Shown one piece after another: positions 57,617-64,000 of a stretch of 64,000 nt of DNA (position 1 is its first letter; every line of letters begins with the position of its first letter). The DNA comes from JARRKC01 sp037388505 (GTDB lineage Bacteria; Acidobacteriota; UBA6911; RPQK01; JAPXNP01): NCBI GenBank assembly GCA_037388505.1, contig JARRKC010000001.1:1-64000 (forward strand). Direction: 5' to 3'. Both the position numbers and the translations under genes were made by a program. A model generated the notes under the pieces. That model was not told the origin of the DNA. It ran no database searches and saw only the letters and a program-made list of their open reading frames with translations.

Positions 57617-59452
57617 TCAGACGGGCCGGGCACTCGACGCCTGACTTGAATCCGCCCGAACCACATTCCGGCCGTCTGCACGTCGGATCCGGACCACGAC
57701 TCCCTCCGCGTCGATTCCATCAGGAAGTTGCTCGACACATCGCCACCCTCGCCAACGCGCGCGCTCGGCCGGCTCAGAACCCAGACACCAGGCCCGCACG
57801 CCGGGCCCCCAGGACTTCCCGTCCCTCTCTTCCTCCAGAGCCTCGACTTCGTCGGCGCTCCGGAACACACACCCGGTCAGCGGCAGAGCATTGACCGCAA
57901 CCCGGGCGGCGGGGGTAACGGGCAGAGGAACCTCCACGACTTCGGCGCCTGCACGCTCCAGGGCGGCGGCGAAACCGTCCCCGTTCGCCGCCAGCAGAAT
58001 CCGTTCCCCAAACAGCGGCAGCGAACCAAACCAGTCCAAACGGTCAGCGTGCCGGACGCCCGGACCGATCACGAAGACGGCCGGCGGACGAATCCCGGCG
58101 AAGCGCGCGCTTTCCACCAGGTTCGCCAAATCTGCCCGGACGACCCGCTGGCGAGAAGTCGCTCCCCTTTCAATGAGGGCCGCCGGCGTCTGCGGGTCCA
58201 TGCCCGCATCGATCAGGCGTCCAACGACCTGGGGCAGATTCGTGACACCCATATACCCAACCAGTGTCATATTGCGATCCGCAGCCAACAGGTCCCAGCG
58301 GACTTGAGGTCCGTCGTCCTTCGCACATTCGTGAGCAGTCACGAAGGTGACGCGGACAGCTTCATTTCGGTGCGTGACGGGAATCCCCGCATAGGCGGGT
58401 ACGGCGATGCCGGCAGTGACCCCGGGCACGACCTCGAAGGGGATTCCCAGCGCGGACAGGACCTCCACTTCCTCGCCACCCCTCCCGAATACGTAGGGGT
58501 CTCCACCCTTCAAGCGGACAACCCGCTTTCCCTCTCCAGCCAGCCTGACCAGCAGAGCGTTGATCTCGTCCTGACACACCGGGTGATATCCGGCTCGCTT
58601 GCCCACCGGATGGAGTTCGACTTCACTCGAGAGCGACGGCGGGAGTACGGTCTCGGCCAGATGATCGAAAACAACCGCTTCCGCCTGCAGCAGGCGCCGG
58701 TATCCCTTGACCGTGAGCAGACCGGCATCGCCGGGACCCGCCCCGACAAGGGAAACGAATCCTCTGGGCTGTTCGCCGATCTCCTCGGCGGGATTCTCCT
58801 CGGCCAGGCTTCCGTCCGGCACTTCCGGCTCATCTTCCTGAAGCCAGGCGTTCGTTTCCTTCGATCCCGGGAGCCGGACGATCAAGCGCTCTTCGTCGAC
58901 GGTCGAGTCGAAGAAACGATCGAAAAGGGCGAGTTCTTCGGCTCCTTCACGCTTCCCGGTCCGAATCCGTCGGCGAAAGCGTCCGGCTGCCGCCATCCAT
59001 TCCGTCCATTCGGCGCCGAAGATGCGCTCGAAAGCCTGGCGCAATCTGCGGACGGCGAAAGGTGCCGTTCCACCTGAGGAGATCGTGATCTGCAGGTCCC
59101 CGCGCTGAATGCGCGCCGGAAGATGAAATGCGCACCGTTCCGGATCGTCCGCAGTGTTGACCCAGACGCCCGCCTGCTGAGCATCTTCGTAGACCTGCTG
59201 GTTCGCCTCATGATCGGAGGTCGCCGCGAAAACCAGAGTGTATCCGGCGGCTTCTCCCTTTCGATAGACTCGCCGTTCGAGCTCGATACGACCCTGTCGG
59301 GCCAGTTCGATGACTGGTTCGATCGGCTCGGGAGCGACCACGCGAACTCTCGCCCTCTCCTGCAGAAGCCCCTCGACTTTCCGCAGAGCCACGCCGCCGC
59401 CGCCCACCACCAGGCAAGTCCGGCCTTCGAGTTGAAGCATGACAGGATACAT
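57617..59452 (-). CDS. cysG: Siroheme synthase fusion (Met8/CysG-B + CobA + HemD-like)
   Basis: 611 residues with three parts. Residues 1-200: precorrin-2 dehydrogenase/ferrochelatase (RTCLVVGGGGVALRKVEGLL). Residues about 233-475: uroporphyrinogen-III methyltransferase (SLVGAGPGDAGLLTVKGYRR, VVRLKGGDPYVFGRGGEE, EVVPGVTAGIAVPAYAGIPV). Residues about 480-611: a shortened uroporphyrinogen-III-synthase-like part (LFGERILLAANGDGFAAALE). Siroheme is the cofactor of DsrAB, so its place in the dsr unit is logical. The HemD part lacks half of the usual ~250 residues, so its activity is doubtful. Confidence 0.9.
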   Translation of the reverse strand: MYPVMLQLEGRTCLVVGGGGVALRKVEGLLQERARVRVVAPEPIEPVIELARQGRIELERRVYRKGEAAGYTLVFAATSDHEANQQVYEDAQQAGVWVNTADDPERCAFHLPARIQRGDLQITISSGGTAPFAVRRLRQAFERIFGAEWTEWMAAAGRFRRRIRTGKREGAEELALFDRFFDSTVDEERLIVRLPGSKETNAWLQEDEPEVPDGSLAEENPAEEIGEQPRGFVSLVGAGPGDAGLLTVKGYRRLLQAEAVVFDHLAETVLPPSLSSEVELHPVGKRAGYHPVCQDEINALLVRLAGEGKRVVRLKGGDPYVFGRGGEEVEVLSALGIPFEVVPGVTAGIAVPAYAGIPVTHRNEAVRVTFVTAHECAKDDGPQVRWDLLAADRNMTLVGYMGVTNLPQVVGRLIDAGMDPQTPAALIERGATSRQRVVRADLANLVESARFAGIRPPAVFVIGPGVRHADRLDWFGSLPLFGERILLAANGDGFAAALERAGAEVVEVPLPVTPAARVAVNALPLTGCVFRSADEVEALEEERDGKSWGPGVRAWCLGSEPAERARWRGWRCVEQLPDGIDAEGVVVRIRRADGRNVVRADSSQASSARPV

Positions 59453-59465
59453 CGCTCAATCCTCG

Positions 59466-60626
59466 CTAACGAATCTCCAGTTCCTCTCGGATCGTCACAC
59501 CGATCTTGTACAGGACCAACAGAATGAGAGCGCCCATCGCGTAGACGCCGACCGAAATGGCCAACTCGTTCAGTGTGGGCGCGTACTCGGTGACACTCCC
59601 CAGGGGGGATGGGATGAAACCGGTGATGACCATACCGAGACCCTTTTCGATCCAGATGGACACCACGACGGCGCCGCAGATCGCCGCCAGCAACTTCTCC
59701 CTGCGCCGCAATCTGGGAATCAACAGGAGAACCAGGCATCCCACCGCCAGGATCTGAGACGTCCAGATCCAGGGAACCAGCTCAGACTTCCCCTCCAGAC
59801 CGAGGAAGAGGTACCGAAAGTGCTCGACGTGCTCCGGAATGTTGCTGTAGAGCGCGGTAAAGAGCTCAACGGCAACGAAGAATACGTTGACGGCCAGAGC
59901 GTACGTGACGATCTCCGCCAGTTTTTGAATGGCCTTCTGACCGGGGTCGAATTTCGAAACGCGCCGCACGACCAGACAGAGCAGGATCAGAAGGCTGGGA
60001 CCCGAGGCGAAGGCAGAGGCCAGGAACCTCGGTGCCAGGATCGCCGTCATCCAGAAGCCCCTCGCTGCCAGTCCGGAATAAAGAAAGGCGGTGACCGTGT
60101 GGATGCTCACGGCCCACGGGATGGAGAGAAAGATGATCGGCCGTATCCAGGACGGAGGTGCGACGCCTTTGCGTTCCGCCCCGAGCGTAACCTGCGTGAT
60201 CAGAACGTTGAGGCAGAGGTAACCTCCCAATGCCATGAAGTCCCAGAACATCAACGAGTTGGGGGTCGGGTGCAGGAGGATGTTCATCACCCGGGTCGGT
60301 TTCCCCATGTCGACGAACACGAACAGCATGCACATCGTGACCGCAGCGACGGCAAGAAACTCACCGAGGACCGTCACCTTTCCGAAGGCCTTGTAATCGT
60401 AAAGATAGTAAGGCAAGACCACCATCACAGCTGATGCGGCCACGCCTACCAGAAAGGTGAATTGAGAGATGTAGAATCCCCAGGGAACATCCCGGCTCAT
60501 GCCGGTCACCGTGAGTCCGAGTTCGTACTGACGCAGATAGGCCAGCAGGCCTCCCAGCGTCACCAGCGACAGGATAGCGACCGCCAACCAGTATTTCCTG
60601 CTTCCACGAAGTCCCTTTTCCAGCAT
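59466..60626 (-). CDS. dsrP: DsrP, NrfD-type membrane subunit
   Basis: 386 residues with ten helices. The NrfD-like start GFYISQFTFLVGVAASAVMV and WAVSIHTVTAFLYSGLAARGFW are typical of DsrP. It binds quinone in the membrane part of DsrMKJOP. It lies 7 bp after dsrO and 13 bp before the siroheme synthase gene. Confidence 0.94.
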   Translation of the reverse strand: MLEKGLRGSRKYWLAVAILSLVTLGGLLAYLRQYELGLTVTGMSRDVPWGFYISQFTFLVGVAASAVMVVLPYYLYDYKAFGKVTVLGEFLAVAAVTMCMLFVFVDMGKPTRVMNILLHPTPNSLMFWDFMALGGYLCLNVLITQVTLGAERKGVAPPSWIRPIIFLSIPWAVSIHTVTAFLYSGLAARGFWMTAILAPRFLASAFASGPSLLILLCLVVRRVSKFDPGQKAIQKLAEIVTYALAVNVFFVAVELFTALYSNIPEHVEHFRYLFLGLEGKSELVPWIWTSQILAVGCLVLLLIPRLRRREKLLAAICGAVVVSIWIEKGLGMVITGFIPSPLGSVTEYAPTLNELAISVGVYAMGALILLVLYKIGVTIREELEIR

Positions 60627-60633
60627 TCTGACC

Positions 60634-61419
60634 TCACACCAGGTAGTAGACTTGGGGTCCGGTTCCCAGATCCGGTTTCCGACGGATACTGTAGCGTTCC
60701 TTCAACACCCGGCGGACCTCGGACTCGGGATCCTCGAGATCACCGAAGTACAGAGCACCGGGCCCTTCGGCGCGGCAAGCTTCGACACACAGCGGAAGCT
60801 TGCCGTCCGCCAGTCTCTCATCACAGAAGGTGCACTTCTCCACGACACCGCGCGTTCGGGTGGGGTAGTCCGGATTCGTCTCAGTCAGATGCAGCCGCGG
60901 ATCACTCCAGTTGAAGCTGCGGGCACCGAACGGGCAGGCGACCAGACAGTACCGACACCCGATACAGCGGTGCGGATCCATCATGACGATGCCGTCCTCC
61001 TCCCTCTTCCAAGTTGCCTGAGTGGGACAAACCCTGACGCAGGGGGGGTTCTCACAGTGATTGCAGAGAACCGGGAGCTTCTGATCATGCAGAGGCTCCT
61101 CCAAGTAGGGGTGAGTTTGCGTCGGGAAGGCATGTTCATAGGGCTCCTTCCAGATCCACTTGACCTCCTCCTTGGTCGAACCGATCGACGGAACGTTGTG
61201 GTTGATATGGCATGCCCGGATACAGGCGTCACATCCCTCCTTCTCCCGACAACGTTTGACGTCGATGACCATGCCCCAATTCCGCACCTGATTAGAGGCG
61301 ACGGTCGCCGCTTCATCCGCCTTCCCCAGGCCGAGACTCGCCCGACTCCAGGCGGCGCCCAGCGTCCCCAGGACCGTACCCCCTGCGACTTTCAGGAATC
61401 CTCGTTTGCTGTCGTCCAT
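60634..61419 (-). CDS. dsrO: DsrO, periplasmic ferredoxin of DsrMKJOP
   Basis: 261 residues with several [4Fe-4S] motifs (CREKEGCDACIRACH, CNHCENPPCVRVCPTQA, CIGCRYCLVACPFGA, CTFCDERLADGKLPLCVEAC). A Tat-type signal begins SKRGFLKVAGGTVLGTLGAA, with Lys-Arg in place of the standard Arg-Arg. Export through Tat is likely because it must carry folded Fe-S clusters. It lies 2 bp after dsrJ. Confidence 0.94.
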   Translation of the reverse strand: MDDSKRGFLKVAGGTVLGTLGAAWSRASLGLGKADEAATVASNQVRNWGMVIDVKRCREKEGCDACIRACHINHNVPSIGSTKEEVKWIWKEPYEHAFPTQTHPYLEEPLHDQKLPVLCNHCENPPCVRVCPTQATWKREEDGIVMMDPHRCIGCRYCLVACPFGARSFNWSDPRLHLTETNPDYPTRTRGVVEKCTFCDERLADGKLPLCVEACRAEGPGALYFGDLEDPESEVRRVLKERYSIRRKPDLGTGPQVYYLV

Positions 61420-61421
61420 GA

Positions 61422-61809
61422 TTAGCTTCCTCCGGGGGTGGGCGTATGGGCATCCACGTGGCAGTCCCAGCAGGGTGGATTCTCACCCACATATTCATGG
61501 CACCGATCGCAAAAATCGGCTCGCGCTCCATGGCAACTGAGGCAGGTCCCGGTCAGCCCGATGCGGAAAGACTTCCCGGTCGTGGAGACGTAGACCCGCT
61601 GGCCTTTGCGCACGAAGTCATCCCGCCACTGGTTCAACAGCGTCATGTGGTGGGCCCGCATGAACTCGACGGATTCGATGCACTGATCGGCGGTCTTGGG
61701 TTTGGCCAGATCCGGAGGATCGCCGCGACCGGGCTGGGCCCAGTCGTACCAGAACGGAAAGCTCACCAGAGCTCCGAAGATCAGCAAGCCGGCAATCACC
61801 TTCCCTCCG

Positions 61810-61817
<8 letters not shown>
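61422..61817 (-). CDS. dsrJ: DsrJ, triheme cytochrome c
   Basis: 131 residues with an uncleaved N-terminal anchor (VIAGLLIFGALVSFPFWY) and three CxxCH motifs: CLSCH, CDRCH and CWDCH (about 91-120). The DsrJ family works in the periplasm with DsrO. The gene overlaps the end of dsrK by 8 bp. Confidence 0.95.
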
Positions 61818-63447
<1,630 letters not shown>

Positions 63448-63449
63448 GG

Positions 63450-64000
63450 CTACTTTCCCTCCACGGGTATGCCGGCGGCGACCATCTTGTCTCGAAACTC
63501 CTCCTCGTATTCCTGGTAGGTGTGAACCGGAACAGGCGTATCCCAGGGATTCACATGGCGCTTTGCCCGGTTGTTGTTCACCAGGTTGCGCGTCGGGCTG
63601 AGGAAGATCCCGCCCAAGTGAACCAGTTTGCTGAATGGAAAATAGGCGAACAATACCGAGACCAGGAACAGGTGCGCGTAGAAGAGCCAATGAAGGTCCG
63701 GAGAAGCCACCGGCGAGAAATGCACCAGACCCACTGCGAGTTCTTTGACGGCACTGACGTCCGTCTTGAGGACGTGACGGAGGAAAAAACCCGTCGAACC
63801 GATTCCAAGCAGCAGCACGACGGCGAAGTAGTCCCCCAAGATCGAGATGTACCGCAACTGCGGAGAGAGAAGTCGTCTCACCAGCAGAAAAGTCCCGGCA
63901 GCAAGGAACAGCACACTCGACGCGAAGAAGACGGGAACCCCGACTTGAAAGAAGCCGTCCAAGGACTCGAGTCCCACCACCCAGCCCGGGACAGGCGCCG
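63450..64000 (-). CDS. dsrM: DsrM (partial, 5' end outside the window)
   Basis: Membrane cytochrome b subunit of DsrMKJOP. The visible 183 residues are the C-terminal part: helices FFASSVLFLAAGTFLLVRRL, YFAVVLLLGIGSTGFFLRHVL, LHWLFYAHLFLVSVLFAYFP and the tail FSKLVHLGGIFLSPTRN, which is typical of DsrM/NarI. The frame stays open to the window edge (APVPGWVVGLESLDGFF), so the true start lies beyond 64000. It lies 2 bp before dsrK. Confidence 0.93.
   Translation of the reverse strand, partial: APVPGWVVGLESLDGFFQVGVPVFFASSVLFLAAGTFLLVRRLLSPQLRYISILGDYFAVVLLLGIGSTGFFLRHVLKTDVSAVKELAVGLVHFSPVASPDLHWLFYAHLFLVSVLFAYFPFSKLVHLGGIFLSPTRNLVNNNRAKRHVNPWDTPVPVHTYQEYEEEFRDKMVAAGIPVEGK

Overview
The window is a GC-rich bacterial chromosome segment that carries most of a dissimilatory sulfate-reduction pathway next to ordinary housekeeping genes. 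Sat, AprBA, QmoABC and DsrMKJOP occur together with a DsrL-like flavoprotein, a menaquinone-type methyltransferase and a Complex I membrane arm. This indicates an anaerobic, sulfur-metabolising, Gram-negative-type bacterium. Gene style and the scattered short intergenic repeats would fit a deep-branching lineage such as Acidobacteriota, but that placement is inference. No rRNA, no tRNA and no dsrAB or dsrC lies in the window.

Left part (1-33.9 kb), housekeeping. An exact 35-bp direct repeat sits at the left edge. It is followed by a membrane protein and a leftward cluster thiS-thiG-aroB-menG. From a consensus sigma-70 promoter at about 3.9 kb, nuoJKLMN and greA run rightward. Next come a small exported protein, mrcA (PBP1A), a polyprenyl synthase, tatD, metG and larC, then argS with a secreted coiled-coil protein, thiE, and a TPR protein with an acidic Pro-Val-Glu repeat. 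The ribosome and SRP cluster ffh-rpsP-khpA-rimM-trmD-rplS follows. Then selB, tatA, a PD-(D/E)XK-like nuclease candidate, a crotonase-family enzyme and a lipoprotein with a formylglycine-enzyme-like fold.

Right part (34-64 kb), sulfur and redox island. A DsrL-like NAD(P)H flavoprotein is divergent from sat. Downstream of sat is an Hmc-like membrane redox complex whose NrfD-type subunit is fused to a hexaheme cytochrome c. A PAS histidine kinase and two receiver-only response regulators follow directly. Next is aprB-aprA, a zinc-ribbon protein, a YkgJ-type Cys-cluster protein, qmoABC and an OsmC-family protein, all rightward. The far right runs leftward and starts outside the window: dsrM (partial)-dsrK-dsrJ-dsrO-dsrP, a siroheme synthase fusion, and a second DsrM/DsrK-like (TmcC/TmcB-like) pair. 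A YeiH-type sulfate exporter candidate follows.

How it works together: Sat activates sulfate to APS and AprBA reduces APS to sulfite using electrons passed from menaquinol through QmoABC. DsrAB (not in the window, siroheme supplied by the fused CysG-type enzyme) would reduce sulfite with electrons from DsrMKJOP, the DsrL-like protein and the additional CCG-domain complexes. The most interesting regulatory signal is that the upstream regions of dsrL-like, sat and aprBA each contain a -24/-12 (sigma-54) type promoter candidate. Both the dsrL/sat and apr regions also carry a pair of TTG(C/A)CCCA boxes exactly 22 bp apart, which suggests a shared enhancer-binding activator.
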